From positions 23,438-87,437 of the forward strand of contig JAIQET010000007.1 of NCBI GenBank assembly GCA_020073645.1: DNA of 64,000 nt. The letters run 5' to 3'. How positions within the stretch are numbered: the first letter of the stretch is position 1; every line of letters begins with the position of its first letter. A program made the position numbers and the translations under genes. Below, one piece after another: positions 1 through 9,499 of the stretch. This stretch comes from Terriglobia bacterium (lineage in GTDB: Bacteria > Acidobacteriota > Terriglobia > Terriglobales > Acidobacteriaceae). A model generated the notes under the pieces. The model did not search any database. It saw nothing but the letters and a program-made list of their open reading frames with translations, and was not told the origin of the DNA.

Positions 1-1500
1 TTCCGGCTCAAGGACCGCAAAGGCGCGGACTACTGCCTGGGTATGACCCACGAAGAAGTCATGACCTCGATCGCCCGCAAGGAACTGCGCAGCTACAAGC
101 AGTTGCCGCAGATCTGGTACCAGATCCAGAACAAGTTTCGCGATGAGGCTCGGCCCAAGTCCGGCCTGCTGCGGGTGCGGCAGTTCACGATGAAGGACTC
201 GTACTCGTTCGACATCGATCCCGCCGGACTCGACGTCTCCTACCGGAAGCATTACGACGCCTACTGCCGCATTTTCGACCGTTGCGGACTGAAGTACATG
301 GTCGTGGAAGCCCATTCCGGCGCAATGGGCGGCTCGCAGTCGCACGAGTTCATGGTGCGTACACCGGCGGGCGAGGACCAGATCGTGAGCTGCGAAAGCT
401 GCAGCTACGCGGCGAACATGGAGAAGGCCGCCTCCAAGCTGGCGCCGGTCGAAGACCTGGCCGTCACGGGCGATGGCAATCCAGTGGAAGTGCACACCCC
501 GGGCCAGAAAACCATTGAAGAGGTGGCGCGGTTTCTGGGGGTGTCGCCCAAGAACAAGATCAAGACCTTGGCGCTGATCGCGAACGAAACTGATGCGAAA
601 ACCGGGAAACCGAAGGCGCGCGCCGTCGTTGTGCTGTTGCGCGGCGATCATCAACTCAATGAGGCCAAGTTGTCCACTGCGCTGGCCGGTAAAGAAACGC
701 GTGCCATGCAGGAAGACGAGATTCGCCAGGTCTTTCACTCGCCGGCGGGTTTCCTTGGCCCTGTCGGTCTCAGCAACGTAGCCGTCGCCACCAACGGCGT
801 GTTCGGCGAAGGCGCCATCCTGCTGGTGGACACGGCCCTCGAGGGACGCAAGAACCTGATCTCCGGCGCCAACAAGGAAGACTACCACCTGAAAAACGTG
901 ACGCCGGGCCGCGACTTCCAGCCCACCGCCTACGCCGACTTGCGCAGTGTGACCGCCGGCGAAGCCTGCCCCAACTGTGGCGGCCAGCTCCGCATCGATA
1001 CCGCGGTCGAGATCGGGCACATCTTCAAACTGGGCTACAAGTATTCCCAATCCATGGGCGCGCGGGTGCTGGACCGCAACGGCAAGGAAGTCACGCCCAT
1101 CATGGGCAGTTACGGCATTGGCATGGAGCGCATCCTGACCGCGGCCGTCGAGCAGAACAATGACGAGAACGGCTTCTGGCTGCCGCCGCAGATCGCCCCT
1201 TTCGAGATTGTGGTCACTCCCACCAACGTGAGGGATGAGATGCTGACGAACACCGCCGAGGACATCGCCCGCCGCCTCGAGGCTGCCGGATTCGAGGTGT
1301 TACTGGACGACAGGGACGAACGGCCAGGGGTCAAGTTCAAGGACGCTGACCTAGTGGGCATACCCTTTCGTGTCACCGTGGGCAAAAAGGTTACCGAAGG
1401 TACCGTGGAGGTCGTTCGCCGCTCGACTCGGGAAATGCTGGATGTTAGCATCGCCGCAATAACCGAGTACTTTGAGAAGCTTCTGAGGCCGGCGCGCTAG
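1..1500 (+). CDS. proS: Prolyl-tRNA synthetase, 5'-truncated
   Basis: This is the C-terminal majority of a bacterial-type class II prolyl-tRNA synthetase, which charges tRNA-Pro with proline in the cytoplasm. The reading frame is open from base 1, and the residues FRLKDRKG before the first ATG (43) belong to the protein, so the gene begins outside the window. Visible features are the THEE loop and class II motif 2 region ([20 protein letters not shown]), a central YbaK-like editing insertion in roughly the middle third, motif 3 ([11 protein letters not shown]), and a C-terminal anticodon-binding domain ([30 protein letters not shown]). The call is firm; only the start is missing. Confidence 0.97.
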   Translation, partial: FRLKDRKGADYCLGMTHEEVMTSIARKELRSYKQLPQIWYQIQNKFRDEARPKSGLLRVRQFTMKDSYSFDIDPAGLDVSYRKHYDAYCRIFDRCGLKYMVVEAHSGAMGGSQSHEFMVRTPAGEDQIVSCESCSYAANMEKAASKLAPVEDLAVTGDGNPVEVHTPGQKTIEEVARFLGVSPKNKIKTLALIANETDAKTGKPKARAVVVLLRGDHQLNEAKLSTALAGKETRAMQEDEIRQVFHSPAGFLGPVGLSNVAVATNGVFGEGAILLVDTALEGRKNLISGANKEDYHLKNVTPGRDFQPTAYADLRSVTAGEACPNCGGQLRIDTAVEIGHIFKLGYKYSQSMGARVLDRNGKEVTPIMGSYGIGMERILTAAVEQNNDENGFWLPPQIAPFEIVVTPTNVRDEMLTNTAEDIARRLEAAGFEVLLDDRDERPGVKFKDADLVGIPFRVTVGKKVTEGTVEVVRRSTREMLDVSIAAITEYFEKLLRPAR

Positions 1501-1539
1501 TGGGGGCGGCATGACGCGCGGCCGAAGGTGGAGCGCGTT

Positions 1540-1896
1540 ATGGGAACGATTAGACTTGGGATCGGAATCTTCGTTATTGTGGCGGTGGTGTACATGTGCG
1601 CCGAGTTGATTCCGCCTTACTTCTCGAACTACGAGTTCCAAGACGTCATCAAGAATGAGGCCACCCTCGCCACCTACAGCACCAAGCCCGAGGACGCCAT
1701 CCGCGACACCATCTTCAAGAAGGCACAAGACCTGGAGATCCCGCTCAGCAAGGACGACATCAAGGTACATCGGGTCGGTCCCCAGGGAACCGGCTCGATC
1801 AGCATCGAAACCCACTACACGGTGCATGTCGACCTGCCTGGTTATCCCCTGGACCTCCAGTTCGATCCCTCTACCAAGAACACGGGTGCATTCTAG
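1540..1896 (+). CDS. Small membrane-anchored protein of unknown function
   Basis: This short protein (about 118 residues) has one N-terminal membrane segment (GIGIFVIVAVVYMCAELIPPYF) followed by a soluble domain of mixed alpha/beta character. It resembles the small anchored proteins often annotated as DUF4845-like, but I do not recognise it with certainty. I chose ATG 1540 because GGTGGAG lies seven bases upstream; an in-frame GTG at 1528 would add four residues. It follows proS by 39 bases and may be cotranscribed. A short hairpin (1910-1924) after the stop has no T-run and is not convincing as a terminator. Confidence 0.75.
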   Translation: MGTIRLGIGIFVIVAVVYMCAELIPPYFSNYEFQDVIKNEATLATYSTKPEDAIRDTIFKKAQDLEIPLSKDDIKVHRVGPQGTGSISIETHYTVHVDLPGYPLDLQFDPSTKNTGAF

Positions 1897-2080
1897 ACAA
1901 GTTCGCTTCTCTCACGGCGTGAGAACCTCCCCGGGTAAGGGCCACTTACGTTCGTAACCTTGTGCTGGCTTTCGGTAACCCCCTAACATTCACCCAGGCG
2001 CACCTCCAAGCGGGAACACAGAGAGCAACGGGGGCACCGCGTCCTTTCACCAACAGAATCGCTTTTGTGGAGATGATGTG

Positions 2081-3310
2081 ATGACACCGAAATTCAGAGC
2101 CCTCTGCCTGGTTCCAGTATTCGTGGCCGCGCTTTTCCTGACCGGATGCAGCAAATTTAGCTGCCCGACGACCTCGCTGGGTTCAACCGGCAGTGGAGGT
2201 GGAAAGGGCGGGGTCAATACCGGGGGCAATCTTTGCGGCTCGGGCGGAATCAACGGTACCGAAGCGGCTCTGGTTTATTTCCCGAACGTGGACAGCACGG
2301 GAGCGCTGGACATTGATGGCGCAGTGCTGACTACGTCCGGCCAGTTCGCGCAATTGACAGCCACGCCGCCCAACACCACCGGTCAGAGCACGGATGACAT
2401 GACGATCGTGGCAGGAAAGTTCCTGTACGTTCCCTTCGCCGATACGAATGCGGTAGAAGGTTTCTCGATCGACCATACCACCGGGGCGCTGAGCCCGATC
2501 CCCGGCAGCCCCTTCGCGCTCACTACCGGTACCGCCGATACGGCGGTTGCCGATCCGCAAGGCCGATTCCTTTTCGTCGGCAGCGAAATCTCGGGACTGA
2601 TTTCCGTATTTCAGATCGATGCCACGACTGGGGCGCTGACCGAGGCCCCAGGATCGCCGTTCAGCAGCTTCAACCTTTTCTTCGCTGATAGCCTCACTGT
2701 GGACGGAACCGGAAACTTCCTCTACGCGGGCCAGTTGCTTTCTTCCACTCCTCTAGATGCGTTCTCGATTGATCAGAATAACGGCGCCCTCTCCGAGATT
2801 GGGGCCTTTAATCTTGGTGTGGCGCAGTTGCATGCCGATCCGAGTGGGAAATTCCTCATGGGGGTCGCCGAGATACAGGACCAGTTCACCTTCGCCTCCG
2901 ACCAGCACATTTACGTCTTCGCGATTGATTCCGTTACCGGAGCACCCTCTCCGGTCGCTGGTTCGCCGTTCGCGACCACGTCCGCGCCGTTTGATTTCGC
3001 CATATCTCCCAACGGTGAGTTTGTCTACGTCGTCGGCAACGACCTCAGCGGCAACATCGCCGCTCTTGAAGGCTACCAGCTCGACACCACGACGGGCGCG
3101 CTCACCGCACTGCCGGGCTCTCCCTTCACCGGCCTTCCGACCGATCTGATCCAGTGCAAGTTTGAACAGGGCGGAGGAGAAATGTTTTGTAGCAGTAGCT
3201 CGTTGGGTAATTTCTCCGTACTGACGACCAACCCTTCCACGGGCGCTGTCACGAACACCGTGCCGGATTTGGCGGTTCCTCTGAGCTTCCCCTTCGCGGT
3301 CACGGACTAA
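2081..3310 (+). CDS. Beta-propeller lipoprotein, lactonase-like fold
   Basis: This is a secreted lipoprotein with a seven-bladed-propeller type body. The N-terminus is a signal peptide ending in a lipobox (LFLTGCSK), so Cys is likely lipidated. A Gly/Ser-rich linker follows, then repeated blades carrying the recurring words TGAL(S/T)..PGSPF and ..G.FLYV, typical of 6-phosphogluconolactonase-like/YVTN propellers. Such lipoproteins are abundant in Acidobacteriota and their substrates are mostly unknown, so no enzymatic role is claimed. ATG 2081 is preferred to GTG 2078 because GGAG lies eight bases upstream of it. Confidence 0.82.
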   Translation: MTPKFRALCLVPVFVAALFLTGCSKFSCPTTSLGSTGSGGGKGGVNTGGNLCGSGGINGTEAALVYFPNVDSTGALDIDGAVLTTSGQFAQLTATPPNTTGQSTDDMTIVAGKFLYVPFADTNAVEGFSIDHTTGALSPIPGSPFALTTGTADTAVADPQGRFLFVGSEISGLISVFQIDATTGALTEAPGSPFSSFNLFFADSLTVDGTGNFLYAGQLLSSTPLDAFSIDQNNGALSEIGAFNLGVAQLHADPSGKFLMGVAEIQDQFTFASDQHIYVFAIDSVTGAPSPVAGSPFATTSAPFDFAISPNGEFVYVVGNDLSGNIAALEGYQLDTTTGALTALPGSPFTGLPTDLIQCKFEQGGGEMFCSSSSLGNFSVLTTNPSTGAVTNTVPDLAVPLSFPFAVTD

Positions 3311-3550
3311 TCCAGCGGAATCAGGTCCCGCCAGCTTCGTCGGGAAACCCCGAAGCTGGCGTACCTGGCTGCACAACCCGAGCGCGGCAAAACCCGGGCT
3401 GCCGGGTTAGAATAAGTCATCCCTTCCCGAAGTCGGTCTGTGAGATATCGGCCTCTGCGTCTGGCGCGAGGAAGAGGATTTTCTTGGTCTGGGACAACCG
3501 GGCTCGTGCGCTCCCTTATCTAATGCAGTAGAGGCGACTCCCCATCTAAC

Positions 3551-6124
3551 GTGGCTGTCAAACTCAAGATCCCGAAAGGCAACCCCGGCGGAAAACGCGG
3601 CAAGGGCCTATTTTCTCGCGATCCGGTGATCCGGGCTGCCCTAACCGTCTTCCTGGTCGCAGCGGTCCTCCTGGTGGGATGGTTCTCTTACTACTACGTC
3701 AAGTACGACCGCATCATCGATCAGAAGTTCAAAGGCCAGGTCTTCAGCAACTCCGCCAAGATTTATGCCATTCCCCACGCGGTACGGGCCGGCGAGAAGC
3801 TTGAGGCCAAAGACATCGCGACGCAACTGCGGCGGGCCGGCTATACCGACAAGGATGGCCAGTCCCCCATGGGCAGCTACCGCCTGCTCGAACATGGCAT
3901 TGAGATCAAGCCGGGACCTGACTCTTACCACAGCCCCGAGCCCGCCAAGATTCACTTTCAGGACGGCGCCGTAGACAAGATCACCGGCAGCGCCGGCGAT
4001 CTCGACGGCTACGAACTGGAACCGCAGTTGGTGACCGCCCTGTTTGACGCCGAGCAGCGCTCCAAGCGCCAACTGGTCAAGTACGACGACATCCCTAAGG
4101 TGATGGTGGATGCCGTGCTGGCCATCGAGGACCGCCGCTTCTTCCAGCATGGTGGAGTGAATTTCATACGCCTGGGCGAGGCCGCATGGGTGGACCTGAC
4201 TCACCAGAAGCATGAGCAAGGCGGCTCCACCATCACCATGCAGCTCTCCCGCGCGTTCTTTCTGACCCCGGAGAAGACCGTCAAGCGCAAGCTGGCGGAA
4301 ATGATGATTGCGCTGGAGCTGGAACAGAAGTTCAGCAAGCAGCAGATCTTCGAGTTCTATGCCAACCGCGTCGATCTAGGACAGCGGGGTTCGTTCACCA
4401 TCAGCGGCTTTGCGGAAGCGTCGCGTGCCTACTTCAACAAAGATCTCAAGGACATCTCCCTGCCCGAGGCGGCACTGATTGCCGGAATCATCCAGGCGCC
4501 CAGCTATTTGTCCCCCTACCGGCACCCCGAGCGGGCGCTGGAGCGCCGCAACCTGGTGCTCGACAGCATGGTGGACACCCACGCCATCACCAAGGCTGAC
4601 GCGGAGAAGGCCAAGGCCACGCCGCTGAAGCTTGCTCCGCCTAACGTCGAAGCCAGTGACGCGCCTTACTTCGTGGATATGGTCCGCGACACGCTGATCA
4701 GCAAGCTCAATGAGCGTGAAGTCAACGAGCAGGCGTATCGCATCTACACCACGCTCGATCCTGACTTGCAGAAAGCCGCGGCCCAGGCGGTAGAAACCGG
4801 CATCAAGCTGGTGGATGAGCAGGTGACGAAGCTCCGTACCCGGCGGACCAAGGTCGGCAAGAACAAGTTCGAGACCACGGTTCTACCCGGCCCGCAAGCG
4901 CAGGTGGCGCTGGTCGCCATCGATCCTCACACCGGTGAGGTGCTGGCGCTGGTGGGTGGCCGCAACTACGGCCTCAGCCAGCTGAACCACGCGGTGGCGA
5001 AACGTCCCACCGGGTCCATCTTCAAGCCCTTCGTCTACGCCGCCGCCATGAATACCGCCCTGAACGGCGGCAACCCGGTGCTTACGCCGACCTCGATGGT
5101 GCCCGACCAACCCACCACCTTCACCTATGGCGACCAGATCTACGAACCGCGAAACTACAAAGAGGAATACCACGGGGACGTGACCACCCGCTACGCGCTG
5201 GCACTCTCTCTGAACAACGCCACCGTGAAAGTGGCCGAGGAGGTCGGGTACGACAAAGTGGCGGATTTGGCTAAGGCCGCCGGCATCACCTCGGTGAAGG
5301 CCACCCCAGCCATGGCCCTGGGCGCCTACGATGCCACCCCCCTGGACATGGCCGCGGCCTACACCGTCTTCGCCAATGCCGGGACCCGCATTTCCCCCAT
5401 CCTGGTCAACTCGGTACGCAACGCCAATGGCGATGTGGTCATGGACTTCAAGACGGACAAGAAGCCGGTTCTCGACCCCCGCGTCGCCTACGTAATGACC
5501 GACATGATGGAGGGCGTGGTGAATTTTGGCACCGCGTTCGCGGTGCGCGCTCGCGGCTTCACTGCTCCGGCGGCGGGCAAGACGGGAACTTCCCACGATG
5601 GATGGTTTGCGGGCTACACCAGCAACCTGCTGTGCATCGTCTGGGTCGGTTACGACGACTACAGCGACATTCGCCTCAGCGGAGCCCAAACCGCCGCCCC
5701 CATTTGGGCGGAGTTCATGAAGAAGGCGATCACGCTGCCCCAGTACTCAGATGTACAAACCTTCAGCCAGCCTTCCGGCGTAGTCGACGTCCAACTGGAC
5801 AAGGTAACCAACCTGCTGGCGACTCCGGCCTGCCCGGAGACCTACACCGCCGCCTTCATCGCCGGCACCGAGCCTAGTCAGACATGTGATCAGCCCACCG
5901 GAGTCAAGGGGTTCTTCTCCAGGATCTTTGGCATAGGAAACGACAAAGTCCTGCCTCCGCCTCCACCTGGCGCTCAGGCGCCCGCCGCCGGCCCGGCAAA
6001 TGCCACCCCGCAGGACTCCAAAACCCAGGATGCCGGAAAGAAAAAAGGGTTCTTTGGGAAATTAGCGGGTATCTTTAAGGACGACAAACCGTCTAATCCC
6101 CCGTCCAAACCACCGGACAAATAA
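3551..6124 (+). CDS. Bifunctional class A penicillin-binding protein
   Basis: This enzyme polymerises glycan strands and cross-links peptides in the periplasm. A membrane anchor lies near residues 26-50. A region resembling the UB2H domain of PBP1b follows (near IYAIPHAVRAGEKL). The GT51 transglycosylase has its catalytic Glu in AIEDRRFFQH (about residue 193) and the block QGGSTITMQLSR. The transpeptidase shows SIFK (about residue 490, catalytic Ser), SLNN (about 552) and KTGT (about 676). The tail is Pro-rich then Lys-rich, ending in PPSKPPDK. Length (857 aa) fits class A PBPs. The start codon is GTG with only a weak upstream Shine-Dalgarno, so the exact N-terminus is less sure than the function. 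Confidence 0.95.
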   Translation: MAVKLKIPKGNPGGKRGKGLFSRDPVIRAALTVFLVAAVLLVGWFSYYYVKYDRIIDQKFKGQVFSNSAKIYAIPHAVRAGEKLEAKDIATQLRRAGYTDKDGQSPMGSYRLLEHGIEIKPGPDSYHSPEPAKIHFQDGAVDKITGSAGDLDGYELEPQLVTALFDAEQRSKRQLVKYDDIPKVMVDAVLAIEDRRFFQHGGVNFIRLGEAAWVDLTHQKHEQGGSTITMQLSRAFFLTPEKTVKRKLAEMMIALELEQKFSKQQIFEFYANRVDLGQRGSFTISGFAEASRAYFNKDLKDISLPEAALIAGIIQAPSYLSPYRHPERALERRNLVLDSMVDTHAITKADAEKAKATPLKLAPPNVEASDAPYFVDMVRDTLISKLNEREVNEQAYRIYTTLDPDLQKAAAQAVETGIKLVDEQVTKLRTRRTKVGKNKFETTVLPGPQAQVALVAIDPHTGEVLALVGGRNYGLSQLNHAVAKRPTGSIFKPFVYAAAMNTALNGGNPVLTPTSMVPDQPTTFTYGDQIYEPRNYKEEYHGDVTTRYALALSLNNATVKVAEEVGYDKVADLAKAAGITSVKATPAMALGAYDATPLDMAAAYTVFANAGTRISPILVNSVRNANGDVVMDFKTDKKPVLDPRVAYVMTDMMEGVVNFGTAFAVRARGFTAPAAGKTGTSHDGWFAGYTSNLLCIVWVGYDDYSDIRLSGAQTAAPIWAEFMKKAITLPQYSDVQTFSQPSGVVDVQLDKVTNLLATPACPETYTAAFIAGTEPSQTCDQPTGVKGFFSRIFGIGNDKVLPPPPPGAQAPAAGPANATPQDSKTQDAGKKKGFFGKLAGIFKDDKPSNPPSKPPDK

Positions 6125-6188
6125 CGGAAACGGTCCCCGCTAGGCTTGGGGACGTCAGTTCCGCATGACCCGTCTTCCGGAGGAGAAT

Positions 6189-6998
6189 ATGCGGGCTCGG
6201 CCCCTGCTGTCCTTTGTGGCGTTGGCGTTGTTGGCTTGCCCCTCGGTGCTGGCGCAGGTCTCTCCTTCCGAGCAAGTACAGATCGGGCCACCCCCCGTGC
6301 GCCGCGCCGAAGCTCCAACCACTACCGCTTCTGCCGAGGAACTGGAGAAACGGGGAGACGAATTGCGCGCAGAAAAGGACTACCTGGACGCGCTGGACTA
6401 CTATCGCGTCGCCCTCAAGAAGAAATCCAACAACGCCGTTTTACTGAACAAGGCTGGCATCAGCGAACTCCTGCTCCAGCGCTACAAGGAAGCGCGCAAG
6501 GACTTTGAACGTTCGATTAAGGCGGACCGCACCTACGCCGAAGCCTACAACAACCTGGGCGTCGTCCACTACGAGGAAAGGAAGTACGGCAAGGCCATCA
6601 AGCAGTACGAGAAAGCGATCAAGCTGCGCAACGATGCGGCTTCCTACTACAGCAATCTGGGGGCGGCGTACTTTGCCACTAAGCAGTTCGAAAAAGCCAA
6701 CTCCGCATACAGCCAGGCCCTGCAACTCGATCCCGACATCTTTGAGAGGGTTTCCCGGGCCGGGGTTTCTGCTCAGCTCTCCTCCCCCGAGGACCGAGCC
6801 CACTTCGACTACGTCCTCGCTAAGTTGTACGCTCAGATCGGCAACCTGGATCGTTCCCTGGTGTACCTGGGCAGAGCTCTAGAGGAGGGGTACAAAGCCA
6901 TTGATGACGTTTACAAGGACGCCGAGTTCGCCGAACTGCGCAAGGATCCCCGCTTTACTCAGTTGATGTTCGCCCGGCCTCCGGCCATTCCGCAGTAA
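6189..6998 (+). CDS. Secreted tetratricopeptide-repeat protein
   Basis: This protein has a clear signal peptide (MRARPLLSFVALALLACPSVLAQ) and then at least four consecutive TPR units (for example YAEAYNNLGVVHYEERKYGKAIKQYEKAI), a helical scaffold for protein contacts in the periplasm. The C-terminus ends in DPRFTQLMFARPPAIPQ, resembling the 'LRxDPRF' caps of secreted TPR proteins. ATG 6189 has an excellent Shine-Dalgarno (GGAGGAG) and starts exactly at the signal peptide; ATG 6165 would add eight residues that spoil it. It lies 64 bases after the PBP gene, so a link to envelope biogenesis is possible but unproven. Confidence 0.85.
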   Translation: MRARPLLSFVALALLACPSVLAQVSPSEQVQIGPPPVRRAEAPTTTASAEELEKRGDELRAEKDYLDALDYYRVALKKKSNNAVLLNKAGISELLLQRYKEARKDFERSIKADRTYAEAYNNLGVVHYEERKYGKAIKQYEKAIKLRNDAASYYSNLGAAYFATKQFEKANSAYSQALQLDPDIFERVSRAGVSAQLSSPEDRAHFDYVLAKLYAQIGNLDRSLVYLGRALEEGYKAIDDVYKDAEFAELRKDPRFTQLMFARPPAIPQ

Positions 6999-7128
6999 AC
7001 CCCACGTTCCGATGAGGTTACAGAGCTCTTCAAGAAATCTTGGGGGTGGGCGAAACTTTTTCGCGGCTTTGGGTTTATTATCTGCAAATACTCCTGAAAA
7101 CAACAGGGTGAGTAAGGAGAAACGGTAG

Positions 7129-7181
7129 CCCACTGGTTGTCGACCCGAGCACGCCCCAAGCAGGCAACCAGTGGGTTTTTT
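7129..7181 (+). terminator. Rho-independent terminator after the TPR gene
   Basis: An 11-base perfect inverted repeat (CCCACTGGTTG at 7129-7139 and CAACCAGTGGG at 7165-7175) is followed directly by six T residues (7176-7181). The 25-base loop is long for a terminator. The 130 bases between the TPR stop and this hairpin hold no gene I can support, so a small RNA ending here is an alternative. Confidence 0.7.
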
Positions 7182-7185
7182 GATT

Positions 7186-7336
7186 CGGACCTCGGACCTC
7201 AGCCTCCACCATTTGGCTCCGAGGCGGTCGAGCGCTTCCCCCCAGCAGTGACCCCCGAAGCCCCAGTTTGTGACCATATAACGATTGAATGCTGAGTGTG
7301 GATGCCAACGGCTGAGGTCCGAGGTCTGCGGTCTGA
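7186..7336 (+). repeat. Inverted element of reiterated GGACCTC words
   Basis: The left arm (7186-7205) contains two tandem GGACCTC-type words. The right arm (7310-7336) is its imperfect inverse, with GAGGTCCGAGGTCTGCGGTCTGA. They enclose about 100 bases with no gene. A related pair of arms lies at 45051-45285. Together with the terminator this fills the 341-base gap between the TPR and phosphatase genes. Confidence 0.6.
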
Positions 7337-7339
7337 CGT

Positions 7340-7972
7340 CTAGGTCTTCGGGCTGCGCTCGCAGATGTATTCGCTCACGACCCTCTCCCATTTTCCCTGG
7401 GCCTTCAGGATGTACTCGACCGCGTCGCGCAGAGCGCCGTCGCCGCCGGAGTGCTCGGTCACGTAGTGCGCGCCTGCCTTCACCTCGCGACGGGCGTTGG
7501 CCACAGCGACCGCGAATCCGCAGTTCCGCATCACCGGCAGGTCAATCACGTCGTCTCCCACGAAGGCGGCTTCGTCGGCGCGAAGTCCCTCCTGCCGCAG
7601 GATTTCCTCGAAGCAGGTCAGCTTGTCCTGAATGCCTTGATGCACGTGCTCCAGCTTCAGGTCACGGGCACGCAAGGCCACGGTCTCGGAGATGCGCTTA
7701 GTGATCAGTCCGGTCTTGATTCCCGCCAGGCGCGCTAGGGAGATGGAAGTGCCGTCGTGGGCGTGGAAGCCCTTGGCCTCCACCATGGTCTGGCTCACCA
7801 GGCCGAACCCACCGTGTCCCCCGTGCTTGACGGCTTGTTCCGGGGTCGTAGACTGCGCTCCTGCGGGCGCGGGAAAGACAAAAATCTTGCCGTCGGTGAG
7901 AACGCCGTCGACGTCGAACAAAATAAGTTTGATTTTCTTGGCGCGAGTCTTCGCAGAAGCAGTCTTGGCCAT
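7340..7972 (-). CDS. HAD phosphatase, KdsC-like
   Basis: This is a C0-type HAD-superfamily phosphatase resembling 3-deoxy-D-manno-octulosonate 8-phosphate phosphatase, which releases Kdo for lipopolysaccharide. Motif I is LFDVDGVLTDG (nucleophile Asp and acid/base Asp), the Lys motif is near GIQDKL, and the metal-binding Asp are in FVGDDVIDLPVM. Between motif I and the conserved HAHDG stretch there is a roughly 30-residue Gly/His-rich insertion not seen in E. coli KdsC. I start at ATG 7972 because the open frame further upstream is only a repeat element read through. Substrate is inferred from family resemblance; no other Kdo gene is adjacent. Confidence 0.82.
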   Translation of the reverse strand: MAKTASAKTRAKKIKLILFDVDGVLTDGKIFVFPAPAGAQSTTPEQAVKHGGHGGFGLVSQTMVEAKGFHAHDGTSISLARLAGIKTGLITKRISETVALRARDLKLEHVHQGIQDKLTCFEEILRQEGLRADEAAFVGDDVIDLPVMRNCGFAVAVANARREVKAGAHYVTEHSGGDGALRDAVEYILKAQGKWERVVSEYICERSPKT

Positions 7973-8020
7973 TGGCGGGATTCTAGCACCTGGGCTGTCA
8001 TTCATTAGCTCTTGGAAAGA

Positions 8021-8070
8021 GTAGCGCCGGCGTCCCGCCGGCTGTCGTGGGGGCGTCCCCGCCCCCACAT
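8021..8070 (+). repeat. GTAGCGCCGGC REP-like element, copy 1
   Basis: This 50-base GC-rich element comprises two short palindromes, GCCGGCGTCCCGCCGGC and TGGGGGCGTCCCCGCCCCCA. Close copies occur at 14025-14073, 39405-39454, 48651-48699 and, half-length, at 53070-53091. It lies between the phosphatase and the M16 gene. Confidence 0.85.
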
Positions 8071-8081
8071 CTGCGCACAAG

Positions 8082-9482
8082 CTAACTCCCGCTCTTCTCG
8101 TACGGAGCAATCTGCCCGGCAACCTTCTCCTTGTCGCCCACCACCACGATCGTCAGCTTGTCCGCCAGGATGTACTTCTGTGCCATCTCCTGCACTTGCT
8201 GCGGCGTGAGGGTGTACACCTTTTGCACGTAGGTTTCCAGGTAGTTGTCCCCGAGCTGGTGCAAATCCACGTACTGCAGTTGGCCGATCAAACCGTCCCG
8301 GCTGGAGTTCCGCAGCACGAACACGCCCGCGAGGTAGTTCTTGATTCCGTCCAGTTCCGCATCGGACGGCGGAGATTTCTGCAGCCGGTCGATTTCGTAG
8401 AGGATTTCCTTGATCGAAGGCCCAGTCACCGCGGTGGTCACATCCGCAACCTCCGCCCAATACGCATCGCGGTAGCGCGCTGAGATCTGGCTGCGTGGCG
8501 AGTAGGTGTATCCCTTCTGCTCGCGGATGTTGGCGGTGATGCGGGAACCAAACGAGCCGCCAAGCAGCGAGTCCATCACCTGCAGCGGAATGTAATCCGC
8601 ATTGCTGGGGTCAATCGTCGGCAGTCCGATATAGAGCGTGGACTGCGCCGCACCCGGCCGGTCCACCAGGTCCACTTCACGATTGCTGACCGGCTTGGGG
8701 ATTTCGATTAGAGGATCGGGTCCGCGCTTCCAGCCGGAAAATGCCTGCGTGATCGCCGCCTTCACGGCTGCGGAATCGAATTTCCCCGCGACATAAATGT
8801 GGGTCCGCGCCGCTCCAAAATTGTCCTCGTAGAACTTCTTCACCGCCTGAACATCGAAGCCGTTGATGATGGGCTCAGTGGACAATAGCCGCCCGTAAGG
8901 ATGATCGGGATAGAGCGCCTTCAAGAAGCGCTCGCGCGCCAGCGCCCCCGGCTGCGACTTCTGCACGCTCAACTGCCGCAGCAAATCCTGCTTGAGACGT
9001 CCCAGTTCGGAGTCGGGCAACAGCGCATGTTCGGTGACATCGGCCAGCAGCGCCACCATCTTTGGGCCGAACTCCGAGAGCACGTCAGCGCTGATGTTGG
9101 TCACATCGGGGCCGGTTCCGATCTCGATCGAACCGCCCATGGACGCGGCCTCCTGGGCCACTTGCTGCGAGCTGCGCGAGGTCGTGCCTTCTTTCATGAG
9201 TTCGCCGGTAAGATCGGCCAGCCAGGTTTGCGACGCCGATTCGTTCAGGTTACCGGCGCGTACCGCCACATTGATCCGCACCTTCGGAATGGAACCGTAA
9301 GGCACCAGGGTGACTTGCAGGCCATTGGGCAAGGAGAACCGCTCGACCTGCGGCAGGTGGAAAGCCTTGGGTGGGCCTCCCGCTGGCGGCGACTGCTTGG
9401 CCGGATTCTGACCCGCCGCGAACAGGCTCGACGCGAGCGCCAGGAAAGTGGTGCACAACAGTGTGGTCACAGGGTTTCGCAT
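8082..9482 (-). CDS. M16-family peptidase homologue lacking the zinc motif
   Basis: This is a secreted or periplasmic M16 (pitrilysin/processing-peptidase) family protein with an N-terminal signal peptide (TTLLCTTFLALASSLFAAG). The sequence NGLQVTLVPYGSIPKVRINVAVRAG aligns with the family's N-terminal strand, but where active members have HxxEH this protein reads TWLADLTGELMKEGT. It is therefore expected to be the catalytically inactive subunit. The C-terminal half keeps the family block LLGGSFGSRITANIREQKGYTYS. Its start lies 17 bases from the stop of the upstream active M16 gene, consistent with a two-gene operon encoding a heterodimer. Confidence 0.9.
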   Translation of the reverse strand: MRNPVTTLLCTTFLALASSLFAAGQNPAKQSPPAGGPPKAFHLPQVERFSLPNGLQVTLVPYGSIPKVRINVAVRAGNLNESASQTWLADLTGELMKEGTTSRSSQQVAQEAASMGGSIEIGTGPDVTNISADVLSEFGPKMVALLADVTEHALLPDSELGRLKQDLLRQLSVQKSQPGALARERFLKALYPDHPYGRLLSTEPIINGFDVQAVKKFYEDNFGAARTHIYVAGKFDSAAVKAAITQAFSGWKRGPDPLIEIPKPVSNREVDLVDRPGAAQSTLYIGLPTIDPSNADYIPLQVMDSLLGGSFGSRITANIREQKGYTYSPRSQISARYRDAYWAEVADVTTAVTGPSIKEILYEIDRLQKSPPSDAELDGIKNYLAGVFVLRNSSRDGLIGQLQYVDLHQLGDNYLETYVQKVYTLTPQQVQEMAQKYILADKLTIVVVGDKEKVAGQIAPYEKSGS

Positions 9483-9499
9483 GGTCTCTCTCCTCGCTC

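Noticed and set aside
1908..1925. Hairpin TCTCACGGCGTGAGA after the small membrane gene
   Set aside because: Only six pairs and no T-run; not convincing as a terminator.
7973..8122. 50-residue N-terminal extension of the KdsC-like phosphatase
   Set aside because: It is a GTAGCGCCGGC repeat read through; the family N-terminus is at ATG 7972.
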